NCBI RefSeq assembly: GCF_028737255.1
Contig: NZ_JAQZAN010000003.1
Location: 356,018-420,017, forward strand
DNA length: 64,000 bases
Direction of reading: 5' to 3'
Source: Actinomycetospora straminea
Lineage (GTDB): Bacteria > Actinomycetota > Actinomycetes > Mycobacteriales > Pseudonocardiaceae
In this document: in pieces, positions 7,371 through 16,028 of the stretch
How positions within the stretch are numbered: position 1 is the stretch's first letter
Layout of the letters: each line of letters starts with the position of its first letter
The notes under the pieces: generated by a model
Told to the model about the DNA's origin: nothing
Database searches by the model: none
What the model saw: the letters and a program-made list of their open reading frames with translations, nothing else
Position numbers and translations under genes: made by a program

Positions 7371-9200
7371 TCAGGCAGCTGGGCCGGCCACCCGCGCCCG
7401 CCGGTGTGCCGCCATGCGCGCGGGGGCGTCGGCGGCGCCGTGCCCCGCGTAGCCGCCGACGCGCTGGACGGCCTCGACGAACACCCGCCCGCCGAGCACC
7501 TCGGTCACGACGTGCCGGTACTCGCCGTGCTCGTCGCGGTCGACCAGGACGCGGTGGGCGCGCAGCTCGGCGGCCGTCTCCTCGTCGACCCACCCCCGGG
7601 CGACGAGGTCGTCGTAGTGGTTCGGCCCGACGTCGACCAGCCGCACGCCGGCGGCTGTCGCCGCCCGCGCGACGGCGAGGACGTCGTCGACGGCCAGCGC
7701 GAGCGACTGCGGCGCGGGGACCCCGGGCGCCCAGCCCCCGCGGCGGACCACCGACGACGACAGCACGATGCGCAGCGCGTCCGCGCCCGTCCCCGCGGCG
7801 AGCAGCCGGCTGCGGACCAGCCCGAACGGCGCGGCGACCTCCCACTCGCCGACGGGCTCCAGGCCGAGGCAGGCGCGGTGGAAGAGCGAGGTCTCGCCGA
7901 CGTCGTCCCACGGCGGCGTCAGCGCGACGTGGTCGATGCCGGCGACGTGGCCCGGACGGCGCGGGACCCCGGTCGGCACGAAGTCGCCGGGCCAGAAGTC
8001 GGCGCGGCCGGGCTCGGGGCGCTGCGGGCAGCAGAGCAGCAGTGACCCGTCCGGCGCGCCGACGGCACGCAGGTCGGCCTCGTCCGCGGCGTGTGGCAGG
8101 TCCCGGCGCGGGGCGAGCAGCGCCTCGGCCCGGCGCGCCAGGGCCTCCGGGTCGTCGGTGCGCACCGCGAGGCCCGCGATCGACGTGGTGGGCACCGGCT
8201 CCTCGCTGACGACCACCCGCGCCTCGCCCGCCTCCCACAGCGTCACCGGCTTCGTGCGGTGCCGACCGGTGGCGTCGAGACCCAGCGCGTGCAGGACGGT
8301 GCCGATCTCGTCGGCGGTGTCGGGGTCGACGGCGAGCTCGACGAACGCGGGGCCGTGCACCGGCGGGCGCGGCGGCAGGGTGCCGGCGACGCCGACCGTC
8401 TCCTCGAGGGCGAGCAGCGAGCGCCGCGCGTCGCGGGCGGCGCGCCACGGGTCGGCCTGGCGCACGACGTCGTTGAACACCTCCAGCGACCACGGCCCGG
8501 CGTACCCCGCGGCGGCGACCGCGCCGGTGAACCCCGCGAGGTCGAAGGCGCCCTGACCGGGGAAGAGCCGGTGGTGGCGGCTCCACGGGAGCACGTCCAT
8601 GGCGAGCTCGGGGGCGTCCGCGAGCTGCACGAAGAAGATCTTCTCGCCGGGGACGTCGCGGATCGGCGCGGGGTCGGAGCCGCGCGAGAGGATGTGGAAG
8701 CTGTCGAGGCACACGCCCAGCGCCGGGTGGTCGGCGGCTTCGACGATGCGCCACGACCGGTCCCAGGTGTCGACGTGCCGGCCCCACGCCAGCGCCTCGT
8801 AGGCCAGGCGCAGGCCCCGGTCGGCCGCCCGCGACGCGGCGACGTGCAGCTGCTCGGCGGCGAGGTCGTCGTCGTCCACCGCGTGCGGGTGCACCGACGA
8901 GCACACGAGCGCGGTGGTGACACCGAGCTGCTCCATCACCGCGAACTTGCGGTCGAGGCGGCGCAGGGCGTCGGCGAAGTCGTCCGGCGGGAGCGCCTCG
9001 AGGTCCCGGACCGGCTGGAACAGCTCGATCGCGAGCCCCAGGTCGGCGCACCGCGCGGCGATCTCCGCCGGCCGCTCCGGCGAGGCCAGCATGTCCGGCT
9101 CGAAGATCTCCACGCCGTCGAAGCCCGCCGCGGCGGCCGCGGCCAGCTTGTCCTCGAGCAGCCCGGAGAGGCAGACGGTGGCGAGGGCGTGACGGGGCAC
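7371..9200 (-). CDS. qsuB: 3-dehydroshikimate dehydratase (QsuB type, TIM-barrel plus HPPD-like domain)
   Basis: 609 residues from GTG 9200, which has GGAG seven bases upstream. Residues ~1-270 form a sugar-phosphate isomerase/AP-endonuclease-like barrel (ATVCLSGLLEDKLAAAAAAG..., VEIFEPD, later GQGAFDLAGF and WSLEVFND), the dehydratase domain; residues ~285-590 are a VOC/4-hydroxyphenylpyruvate dioxygenase-like half, with GIDHVALTPP and FVEAVQRVGGY as metal-site-like segments. This is the architecture of Corynebacterium QsuB, which dehydrates 3-dehydroshikimate to protocatechuate. It is the last gene of the operon from 11483 with a shikimate dehydrogenase and a transporter, so it is catabolic. 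The role of the C-terminal half is uncertain. Confidence 0.9.
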   Translation of the reverse strand: MPRHALATVCLSGLLEDKLAAAAAAGFDGVEIFEPDMLASPERPAEIAARCADLGLAIELFQPVRDLEALPPDDFADALRRLDRKFAVMEQLGVTTALVCSSVHPHAVDDDDLAAEQLHVAASRAADRGLRLAYEALAWGRHVDTWDRSWRIVEAADHPALGVCLDSFHILSRGSDPAPIRDVPGEKIFFVQLADAPELAMDVLPWSRHHRLFPGQGAFDLAGFTGAVAAAGYAGPWSLEVFNDVVRQADPWRAARDARRSLLALEETVGVAGTLPPRPPVHGPAFVELAVDPDTADEIGTVLHALGLDATGRHRTKPVTLWEAGEARVVVSEEPVPTTSIAGLAVRTDDPEALARRAEALLAPRRDLPHAADEADLRAVGAPDGSLLLCCPQRPEPGRADFWPGDFVPTGVPRRPGHVAGIDHVALTPPWDDVGETSLFHRACLGLEPVGEWEVAAPFGLVRSRLLAAGTGADALRIVLSSSVVRRGGWAPGVPAPQSLALAVDDVLAVARAATAAGVRLVDVGPNHYDDLVARGWVDEETAAELRAHRVLVDRDEHGEYRHVVTEVLGGRVFVEAVQRVGGYAGHGAADAPARMAAHRRARVAGPAA

Positions 9201-9258
9201 GATCGCTCCTTCCGACGGCAGGGTCACGACGACGGCAGGGTCAGGACGACGGGGGCGG

Positions 9259-10134
9259 TCAGGGAGACGCGGCGACCAGCTCGGTGAAGTGGCCGAGCAT
9301 CCGGTCCGCGTCGGGCTCCACGCCGGTGAAGAGCCGGAACGCGTCGATGGCCTGGAACACGGCCATGCCGCCGCCGTCGAGCACCCGCAGCCCGCGGGCC
9401 CGGGCCGTGCGCACGAGCTCGGTCTCCAGCGGCCGGTACACGACGTCGGCGACCCACAGCCGCGGGTCCAGCAGCTCGGCGGGCACGGGGGAGCCGGGGT
9501 GGCCGGCCATCCCGGTCGGTGTCGCGTGGACCAGGCCGTCGGCGTCGGCGAGCGCCGCGGCCAGGGCCGACGCGGGCACGGCCGAGGCCGCCGGCACCGC
9601 CCGCGCGAGCGCCGCCGCGCGGGACGGGTCCGCGTCCACCACGGTCAGCCGGCCGGCCCCGAGGCGCACCAGCGCGTGCGCGACGGCCGCGCCCGCGCCG
9701 CCGGCCCCGAGCACCACGACGTGCCCGAGCGCGGCGTCCGGCAGCCCGCGGCGCAGGGACGTCGCGAACCCCGACCAGTCGGTGTTGTCTCCGGCGGCGA
9801 TGCCGTCGGGGCCGAGCACGATGGTGTTCACCGCGCCCAGGGCCTCGGCGTCGGGGGACAGGGTGTCGAGGTGCGGCAGCACGGTCTGCTTGACGGGGTG
9901 GGTGAGGTTGAGGCCCCGGAAGCCGGCGAGCCGGGCCGCGTCGAGCACGCGGCCGACGTCGCCGGCACCCAGCCCGAGCACGTCGAGGTCGAGGCGCTGG
10001 TAGAGGTAGCGCATCCCCTGCGCGTCGCCCTCGCGCTCGTGCAGTGCCGGGGTCAGCGACGGCCCGATCCCGGAGCCGACGAGGCCCACGAGCACCCGCG
10101 AGGTGCCGACCAGCGTGCCGTTGGGCGACCTCAC
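9259..10134 (-). CDS. aroE: Shikimate/quinate dehydrogenase
   Basis: 291 residues. SLTPALHE near the start is the substrate loop, NLTHPVKQ carries the catalytic Lys, GDNTDWSGF carries the Asp of the shikimate site, and VVLGAGGAGAAVAHAL is the dinucleotide-binding loop; ADADGLVHATPTGMAG and FQAIDAFRLFTG close the family pattern. The first segments resemble the quinate/shikimate dehydrogenase QsuD more than biosynthetic AroE (SLTP instead of SLSP, HEREGDAQGM). The best start is GTG 10134, overlapping the transporter stop as GTGA; GTG 10137 is an alternative. In this operon it oxidises shikimate (perhaps quinate) to the dehydro form used by the next gene product. Confidence 0.88.
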   Translation of the reverse strand: MRSPNGTLVGTSRVLVGLVGSGIGPSLTPALHEREGDAQGMRYLYQRLDLDVLGLGAGDVGRVLDAARLAGFRGLNLTHPVKQTVLPHLDTLSPDAEALGAVNTIVLGPDGIAAGDNTDWSGFATSLRRGLPDAALGHVVVLGAGGAGAAVAHALVRLGAGRLTVVDADPSRAAALARAVPAASAVPASALAAALADADGLVHATPTGMAGHPGSPVPAELLDPRLWVADVVYRPLETELVRTARARGLRVLDGGGMAVFQAIDAFRLFTGVEPDADRMLGHFTELVAASP

Positions 10135-11483
10135 CACGAGCCGGCCGACGCCGCCGCGGCCGGCGCGTCGTGGAACGTCTCGAGCTCGGCGGTCGGGACG
10201 TGCGCGGTCTCGCGGGTGGTCGCGGCGGCCGCGGCGGCGAGGACGCAGAGCACCGCGCCCAGGACGGCGACCGGCACCCAGCCGTTCGGGCCGTCGCCGG
10301 CCATCGCGGCGGCGATCGTCGGCACGAACCCGCCGATGGCGAACCCGATCTGCGTGCCCAGCGCGACGCCGGTCAGGCGCACGCGCGTCGGGAACATCTC
10401 GCCGTAGAGCGCGGGCCACACCCCGTTGGCGGCGCTGTAGACGACGCCGGAGAGCAGGATGCCGGTGAGGAAGACGAGCAGGTAGGCGCCAGACGAGATC
10501 GCCCACAGGTACAGGGCGAAGGCGACCGCGCTGCCCAGCGCGCCGCCGATGAACACCGGCCGGCGCCCGATCCGGTCGGCCAGCCGCGCCCACAGCGGGA
10601 TCGCGGCGAGCGCCACGACGTTGGCGAGGATGCCGACCCAGAGCATCGCGGTGCGCGAGAGGTCACGGTCGCCGGTGGCGAACGACAGGGCCCAGACGCT
10701 GACGAGCGTGCTCACCGACGACACGAGCGCGGCCAGCACGACGCGCAGCACCGCTGCCCAGTGCTTGCGCAGCAGGACGACCAGCGGGGCGCCGTCCTGC
10801 TCGGTGTCCGTCTCGGCGAAGACCGGCGTCTCGCCCAGGGTGCGCCGGATGACCAGGCCCGCGACGACCACGACCACGCTCAGCCAGAACGGCACCCGCC
10901 AGCCCCAGCTCAGCAACTGCTCCTGCGGCAGGGCGGCGAACGGCAGGAACACCGCGGACGCGAGCACCAGGCCGGCCTGCGTGCCGCCGAGGGTGAAGCT
11001 CGTGAAGAAGGCGCGTCGCCCGTCCGGGGCGTGCTCGAGCGTCATCGAGCTGGCGCCGGCCTGCTCGCCGCCCGCGGAGAAGCCCTGCGCGAGGCGCGCC
11101 ACGACGAGCAGGATCGGTGCGACCACGCCGGCCGTCGCGTAGCTCGGCAGGCAGCCGATCGCGAACGTCGACACCCCCATGAGCAGGATCGTCGCCACGA
11201 GGACGCGCTTGCGCCCCACGCGGTCGCCGATGTGCCCGAGCACGATCGCGCCGAGCGGGCGGGCGACGTAGCCGACGCCGAACGTCGCGAGGGCCAGCAG
11301 CGTCCCGGCGGCCGGGCTCGACGACGGGAAGAACACGTCGTCGAAGACCAGTGCGGCGGCCGTGCCGTAGATGAAGAAGTCGTAGTACTCCAGCGCGCTG
11401 CCGATCCAGGCGGCCAGCGCGGCCCGGCGCGGCTGGGCCTGTGGCGGTGCGGCGTCAGGAGTGGGTGCGGAGGGGTGCGTCAT
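10131..11483 (-). CDS. MFS transporter, metabolite:H+ symporter (shikimate-type) family
   Basis: 450 residues from ATG 11483 (GGGAG seven to ten bases upstream; the in-frame ATG at 11519 lacks this). About twelve membrane segments; hallmark pieces of the MHS family are WIGSALEYYDFFIYGTAAAL near residue 35, GHIGDRVGRKRVL between helices 2 and 3, and a central region around ARLAQGFSAGGEQAGA. First gene of the operon with shikimate dehydrogenase and 3-dehydroshikimate dehydratase, overlapping the former, so shikimate, quinate or dehydroshikimate is the probable cargo, as for ShiA. Putative operators for the adjacent TetR protein lie 55-80 bp upstream. Confidence 0.88.
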   Translation of the reverse strand: MTHPSAPTPDAAPPQAQPRRAALAAWIGSALEYYDFFIYGTAAALVFDDVFFPSSSPAAGTLLALATFGVGYVARPLGAIVLGHIGDRVGRKRVLVATILLMGVSTFAIGCLPSYATAGVVAPILLVVARLAQGFSAGGEQAGASSMTLEHAPDGRRAFFTSFTLGGTQAGLVLASAVFLPFAALPQEQLLSWGWRVPFWLSVVVVVAGLVIRRTLGETPVFAETDTEQDGAPLVVLLRKHWAAVLRVVLAALVSSVSTLVSVWALSFATGDRDLSRTAMLWVGILANVVALAAIPLWARLADRIGRRPVFIGGALGSAVAFALYLWAISSGAYLLVFLTGILLSGVVYSAANGVWPALYGEMFPTRVRLTGVALGTQIGFAIGGFVPTIAAAMAGDGPNGWVPVAVLGAVLCVLAAAAAATTRETAHVPTAELETFHDAPAAAASAGSW

Positions 11484-11537
11484 GGGCGGGCTCCCGGCTC
11501 GTGCGGCGGTGCACGACACCCGCGGCGGACCGCGAAT

Positions 11538-11564
11538 GTACCGTTTGGTTACGTACCGGATGGT
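11538..11564. promoter_or_regulatory. Twin 12-bp direct repeats, candidate TetR operator of the shikimate operon
   Basis: GTACCGTTTGGT (11538-11549) and GTACCGGATGGT (11553-11564) match at 10 of 12 positions with a 15-bp period. Each core has ACC...GGT dyad ends. They stand between the transporter start and the stop of the upstream TetR gene, upstream of the operon. A related core is found before the TetR gene at 12321. Confidence 0.5.
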
Positions 11565-11623
11565 GAGTTGGATGACACCGCCGTGTCAAGGGAGGGTCAG
11601 GTCCGGGCCGGCCCGGACCGGCG

Positions 11624-12283
11624 TCAGTCCCGGCCGACGTGCGCCGTCAGGTACTCGACGACGAGGTCGCCCAGCATCCGGCGGTAGTGGTCGCGCCGGG
11701 CGGGGTCGAGCATGTCCCGGCCCAGCACGGCGTGGAACGTGTGCCGGTTGGCCGTGCGGAACACGCAGAACGCGCTGATCACCATGTGCACGTCGACGGC
11801 GTCGACGTCGTCGCGGAAGAGCCCCGACGCCCGCCCGCGCGCGAGCACGCGGTCGAGCACCTCCACGGCCGGCTCGGCGAGGCCGGGCAGCACCGACGAG
11901 GTGCGCAGGTGCTCGGCGTGGTGGATGTTCTCGATGCTCACGAGGCGGATGAAGTCCGGGTGGGCCTCGTGGTGGTCGAAGGTCAGGTCGGTCAGCGCGC
12001 GGACCGCGGCGGTGGGGTGCAGGTGCTCGACGTCCACGTCCTGCTCGAGCGCGCGGATGCCGCGGTACGCCTGCTCGAGGACCGCGAGGTAGAGGCCCTG
12101 CTTGCTGCCGAAGTAGTAGTAGAGCATCCGCTTGGTGGTACGGGTCTTCGCGGCGATCTCGTCGACGCGCGCACCGGCGAGGCCGCGGGTCGCGAACTCC
12201 TCGGTGGCGACGGCGAGGATCTCGGCGCGGGTGCGCACCGCGTCCCGCTGCTTCTCGCCGGTGGTCTGCCGACCTGCGCCCAC
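11624..12283 (-). CDS. TetR-family regulator
   Basis: 219 residues. The N-terminal helix-turn-helix is clear: RAEILAVATEEFATRG, then VDEIAAKTRTTKRMLYYYFGSKQGLY, with the usual Y-Y-Y-F-x-S-K recognition region; the remainder is a helical ligand/dimer domain with histidines (FDHHEAHPDF). Same strand as, and 140 bp upstream of, the shikimate operon. ACC(G/A)(G/T)(A/T)TGGT elements occur both before that operon and before this gene, consistent with local auto- and operon repression, relieved perhaps by shikimate or protocatechuate. The effector is a guess. Confidence 0.88.
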   Translation of the reverse strand: MGAGRQTTGEKQRDAVRTRAEILAVATEEFATRGLAGARVDEIAAKTRTTKRMLYYYFGSKQGLYLAVLEQAYRGIRALEQDVDVEHLHPTAAVRALTDLTFDHHEAHPDFIRLVSIENIHHAEHLRTSSVLPGLAEPAVEVLDRVLARGRASGLFRDDVDAVDVHMVISAFCVFRTANRHTFHAVLGRDMLDPARRDHYRRMLGDLVVEYLTAHVGRD

Positions 12284-12320
12284 GCGAGGAAGTCAATCAC
12301 GGGTCGCGGCCGTCACGAAT

Positions 12321-12332
12321 GAACCAGATGGT
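12321..12332. promoter_or_regulatory. Candidate TetR operator upstream of its own gene
   Basis: GAACCAGATGGT contains ACCA-GA-TGGT, a perfect 4-bp-arm dyad, 38 bp before the TetR start. It shares 9 of 12 positions with the repeat at 11553, in the same orientation. Confidence 0.45.
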
Positions 12333-12375
12333 GAACGACCCCCCCCGACGATGCCGGGGTGGTCGTCGCCCGCCG

Positions 12376-13812
12376 TCAGCCGCCGTGCGTCGCCCCCGAG
12401 TGGTACTCGGTGTACTGGTACGGGTTGTCGAGGATCGTGGTCTCCGGGATGTCCGGGTTCATCCCCTGACGCCAGGCGTCCTCGCCGAGCTCGCCGCGCA
12501 GGTGGTCGACGGTCTGCTCCACCGCGCGCCGGGCCGCGGCCAGGTCGATCCCGACGAGGCGGTGGTCGCGCTTCACGACCCGCCCGTCGACGAGCACCGC
12601 CTCGACGTCGCCGCGCTGGGCCTGGAACGCGACGTGGCCGTGCGGGTGGAGCAGCGGGAACATCACCGGCGAGTGCTCGTTGCGGATCAGCACCAGGTCG
12701 GCCTTCTTGCCCACCTCGACGCTGCCCAGGTCGTCCTCGCGGCCCAGGGCGCGCGCCCCGCCGCGGGTGGCCATGTCGACGACGTGCTCGGCGCGCAGGG
12801 CGGCGTGGGTGACGGTCTCGCCCTTGGCGTGGGCCTCGAGGTGCTCGCGGGAGCGGTCCGCGCCCAGCGTGGTGCGCATGGCCGTGAACAGGTCGCCGCT
12901 CCACCACACCGAGGTGTCCATCGACAGCGAGACCGGGATGTCGTGGCTGCGCAGCACCCAGGTGGGCGGGTAGCCCTGCCCGGCGCTCTGCTCGCTCTCG
13001 GTGGACACCGACACCGAGCCGCCGGTGGCCGCGATCCGCTGGTAGGAGTCGGCGGACAGCGTCGCGGCGTGCACGTAGACGGTGTCCGGGCGGGCGAAGC
13101 CGTGCTCGTGCATGAGGCGGATACCGTCGTCGTTGGTCGCGCCCCACACGCCGGCGTGGGTGGTGACGGGCAGGCCCAGGTCGCGGGCGACCTCGAACGC
13201 GGGCTTCTCCGGGAACGACGGGTCGCCGGTGACGTCGAAGGCGAGCTGGAAGCCCTCGACGTCGCCGCGGCGGCGGTCGAGGAAGTCGCGCAGCTCCGGG
13301 GTCGCGGTCCAGTTCTGGGGCGCGTCCTGGATGTTGCCGTAGGCGAGCACGAAGCGGCCCGGGACGGCGGCGAGCGCGTCGACCGCGGCATCGGCGTGCT
13401 CGGTGCTCTGCAGGCCGTGCGACCAGTCGACGCAGGTGGTGACGCCGGCGTCGACGGCCTCGATGGCGGCGAGCAGGTTGCCCGCGTGCACGTCCTGCGG
13501 GCGGAAGCGCCGGCCCCAGTCGAGGTAGTACCAGACGAAGTACTGGGTGAGCGTCCAGTCGGCGCCGTAGCCGCGCATCGCCGTCTGCCACATGTGCCGG
13601 TGCGTGTCGACCATGCCCGGCATGACGATCCCGCCGCGCGCGTCGATCTCCTCGGTGCCCGCCGGGACCTCGAGGTCGACGCCGATCGCGGCGACGCGGT
13701 CGTCGACGACGAGTACGTCGTGGCCCTCGAGCACGGTGTGCACGGCGTCGACGGTGAGCACCGTGCCGCCCCGCAGGACGACGGGACGCCGCTCGGCGGC
13801 GGGCTGGCTCAT
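12376..13812 (-). CDS. Amidohydrolase-superfamily deaminase/hydrolase (TrzA/SsnA-like)
   Basis: 478 residues from ATG 13812, with GAGGAG seven to ten bases upstream. Composite-domain start RGGTVLTVDAVHTVLEGHDVLVVDD split by the barrel; metal ligands DTHRHMW (HxH near residue 67), VTTHAGVWG (third His), VHAATLS (fourth His) and SMDTSVWWSGD (Asp). PGMVDTHRHM and HPHGHVAF bound the barrel. This resembles atrazine/cytosine-type hydrolases acting on N-heterocycles or guanidine-like substrates; the substrate is not identifiable. Divergent from the IclR gene, with a palindrome in the gap that recurs before the 16818 operon, so the enzyme may act at the entrance of the same pathway. Confidence 0.87.
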   Translation of the reverse strand: MSQPAAERRPVVLRGGTVLTVDAVHTVLEGHDVLVVDDRVAAIGVDLEVPAGTEEIDARGGIVMPGMVDTHRHMWQTAMRGYGADWTLTQYFVWYYLDWGRRFRPQDVHAGNLLAAIEAVDAGVTTCVDWSHGLQSTEHADAAVDALAAVPGRFVLAYGNIQDAPQNWTATPELRDFLDRRRGDVEGFQLAFDVTGDPSFPEKPAFEVARDLGLPVTTHAGVWGATNDDGIRLMHEHGFARPDTVYVHAATLSADSYQRIAATGGSVSVSTESEQSAGQGYPPTWVLRSHDIPVSLSMDTSVWWSGDLFTAMRTTLGADRSREHLEAHAKGETVTHAALRAEHVVDMATRGGARALGREDDLGSVEVGKKADLVLIRNEHSPVMFPLLHPHGHVAFQAQRGDVEAVLVDGRVVKRDHRLVGIDLAAARRAVEQTVDHLRGELGEDAWRQGMNPDIPETTILDNPYQYTEYHSGATHGG

Positions 13813-13836
13813 GGAGCGCTCCTCGATGGGCACGTC

Positions 13837-13852
13837 GCGGACAGGCGTCCGT
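13837..13852. promoter_or_regulatory. Candidate IclR operator, copy 1
   Basis: GCGGACAGGCGTCCGT, with CGGAC/GTCCG arms, in the amidohydrolase/IclR gap. It matches the element at 16778 in 14 of 16 positions. CCGTCAGACGG immediately right of it (13850-13860) is a further short dyad. Confidence 0.6.
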
Positions 13853-14010
13853 CAGACGGTCGGATGACGTGGGTCACCTTCGTCCGATGATGGTCGAGTT
13901 GTCAACGACCCCGCCGGCAGGAGGCCCGGCGAGCCGGTCGTGGTCGTGCTGTCCGTCCAGCGGTCACAGCGGCTACAGTGCCGCGAGCCAGGTCGTGGAG
14001 GGGAGGCACC

Positions 14011-14817
14011 GTGCCGCGAGACGGAGCGGGGCCCGACTTCATCGAGGCCCTCGCGCGCGGGCTGGACGTCATCACCGCCTTCGGTGCCGAGCGCCCGGTG
14101 ATGACGCTGGCCGAGGTCGCGGCGGCGACGGGGCTCGCGCGGCCGACGGCGCGGCGCATCCTGCTCACGCTCGCCGAGCTCGGCCACGTCCGCGCGGTCG
14201 AACGCGGGTACGTGCTCACCCCGCGCGTGCTCGACCTCGGCGTGGCCTACGTCGACGCCCTGGGCCTGTGGGAGGTCGCGCGCCCGCACCTCGAGCGCCT
14301 GGTCGAGCGCACCGGCGAGTCGTGCTCGATCGCGCAGCTCGACGGCTCGGACATCGTCTACGTCGCGCGCGTCGCCGTCCCGAAGATCGTCGCGCTGAGC
14401 GTGCAGATCGGGACGCGCTTCCCGGCCCTGCCGACGTCGCTGGGCAAGGTCCAGCTCGCCGCCCTCCCGCCCGACGAGCTCGAGCGCGTCCTCGCCGAGC
14501 CCACCCGCTCGGGTCTCACCCCGCGCTGGCGGCCCGACCCCGCCGAGCGCGACGCGGTGCTGCGCGAGGTCCGCGCCCGCGGCTGGGCGCTGACCGACGA
14601 GCAGCTGGCGCCGGGCATCCGCTCGGTGGCCGCACCCCTGCGCGACGGCGAGGGCCGCGTCGTCGCCGGCGTCAACGTCAACTGCCACGCCGCCGAGACG
14701 TCGGTGACGCACCTCCTCGAGCACCACCTGCCGCTGCTGCTCCAGGCGGCCGGCGACATCTCCGCCGACTTCGCCCGCCGCGCGGCACTCCCGCGGCGGA
14801 CGCTGCCGGCGTCCTGA
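14011..14817 (+). CDS. IclR-family regulator (PcaR/PobR-like)
   Basis: 268 residues from GTG 14011, preceded by GGAGGGGAGG. Winged helix near the N-terminus (MTLAEVAAATGLARPTARRILLTL), then the effector domain with ESCSIAQLDGSDIVYVARV, TRFPALPTSLGKVQLA and ADEQ-like PGIRSVAAPLRD. This is close to the beta-ketoadipate regulators PcaR/PcaU, which bind aromatic-pathway metabolites. It is divergent from the amidohydrolase and upstream of two aromatic ring-cleavage units. A shared 16-bp palindrome marks its own promoter and that of the CoA-transferase operon, so it probably controls both. Confidence 0.9.
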   Translation: MPRDGAGPDFIEALARGLDVITAFGAERPVMTLAEVAAATGLARPTARRILLTLAELGHVRAVERGYVLTPRVLDLGVAYVDALGLWEVARPHLERLVERTGESCSIAQLDGSDIVYVARVAVPKIVALSVQIGTRFPALPTSLGKVQLAALPPDELERVLAEPTRSGLTPRWRPDPAERDAVLREVRARGWALTDEQLAPGIRSVAAPLRDGEGRVVAGVNVNCHAAETSVTHLLEHHLPLLLQAAGDISADFARRAALPRRTLPAS

Positions 14818-14826
14818 GCGGGTCGC

Positions 14827-15807
14827 TCAGGACTCCTCCTCGTCGGGGGCCACCGGCGTCTCGATCGGCTCGAGCTTCGAGAAGATCTCTTCGCGGCGGT
14901 GCTCGAACTGCTCGGGCAGCTGGAAGCGCTGCCCGAGCTCGTGCGGGGACTCGTCGCAGGTCCAGCCGCCCTCGGCGTGGGTCACGGCCAGCTCGAACAG
15001 CGCCCCGCCCGGGGTGCGCACGTAGACCGACTTGAAGTACTTGCGGTCCTTGAGCTCGGAGATGTCGGTGTAGCCGTTGCCCTCGATCTCGAACTTGAGG
15101 TCGTCCTGGTTCTCCAGGGTCTCGAGGTTCCACGCGACGTGGTGGAAGGTGCCGGCGCCGTAGCGCCAGGTGCCCTGGTCGTCGGTGTTGTCGGCGATCA
15201 GCTCGACGTGGTTGCCGTGGCTGTCCTGCCCGACCTGGTACGCCGCGCGGTCGCCGTCCTCGACGAGCTTGCCCTGCGAGTGGAAGACCTCCTCGGAGAA
15301 CTCGACCATGCGCTCGGGGGTGGCCACGTGGATCCCGGTGCCGTGGATGCCGTGGATCGCGTACTCCGGCGGCACGCCCTGCCCCGGGTGGCCGACGCGC
15401 GGGTCGCCGTCGGCGGGGACCAGGGCGTACTCGATGCCGCAGGGGTGGCGGAACTCGAGGCGGCGCCGGTCGAAGACCTCGGTGTTCGTGACCTCGACCC
15501 CGCGGGAGGTCAGCCGCCGCTCCCAGAAGTCCAGCGAGTCGGCCGGCGCGGCGAGCAGCACCTCGCGCGCCTGGTTGGTGCCGCGGCGCCCGACCAGCCC
15601 GGCCTGGCGCCACGGGAACGTCGTGAGCACCGCCGACGGGTCGCCGGCCGCGTTCGAGTAGTACAGGTGGTAGATCGGCAGCGAGCCGTCGAAGAGCACG
15701 GTGCGCTTGATGAAGCGCATGCCCAGCGTGTCGACGTGGAAGTCGACGTCCTCCTGGGCGCCGGCCACCGAGAGCGTCGTGTGGTGGGAACCGCGGATGT
15801 GGGACAC
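14827..15807 (-). CDS. VOC-superfamily ring-cleaving dioxygenase (PcpA/LinE/MhqO-like)
   Basis: 326 residues from GTG 15807 with a perfect GGAGG seven bases upstream; a longer frame to 16779 is only high-GC readthrough. Two VOC modules: HIRGSHHTTLSVAGAQEDVDF split over the first, GIHGTGIHVATPERM starting the second, metal ligands expected at the first module His (GSHHTTL), GAGTFHHVAW and the Glu of LFELAVTHAEGGW. Relatives are Fe(II) hydroquinone 1,2-dioxygenases (PcpA, LinE) and Bacillus MhqO/MhqE. The divergent esterase at 16025 makes the MhqD-like partner. It could cleave hydroquinone produced from 4-hydroxyacetophenone by the monooxygenase at 35154. Confidence 0.85.
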   Translation of the reverse strand: MSHIRGSHHTTLSVAGAQEDVDFHVDTLGMRFIKRTVLFDGSLPIYHLYYSNAAGDPSAVLTTFPWRQAGLVGRRGTNQAREVLLAAPADSLDFWERRLTSRGVEVTNTEVFDRRRLEFRHPCGIEYALVPADGDPRVGHPGQGVPPEYAIHGIHGTGIHVATPERMVEFSEEVFHSQGKLVEDGDRAAYQVGQDSHGNHVELIADNTDDQGTWRYGAGTFHHVAWNLETLENQDDLKFEIEGNGYTDISELKDRKYFKSVYVRTPGGALFELAVTHAEGGWTCDESPHELGQRFQLPEQFEHRREEIFSKLEPIETPVAPDEEES

Positions 15808-16007
15808 GGGACCTCCTCGGGAACGGGCGGAGCTCGGTCGGCGACGCCGGGTGTGGCCCGCGTCTCGCGCCTGCCCCACACTGCCCGGACCGGGGCGCCC
15901 TCCGCGACCCGAGGCCGGGTCGGTGCCGACCGACCCGCCCGACCGACGTGCCCGACCGACGTCGCCGACCGGGCCGGGCCGGCGGCGCGGTGGCCTACCG
16001 TCGGACC

Positions 16008-16028
16008 ATGCGGGACGGGATCGCGTGA
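16008..16028 (+). other. Possible six-codon leader ORF (MRDGIA) coupled to the esterase
   Basis: An ATG at 16008 opens six codons and a TGA at 16026-16028 that overlaps the esterase GTG as GTGA. It may be a translational-coupling leader, or chance. Confidence 0.25.
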
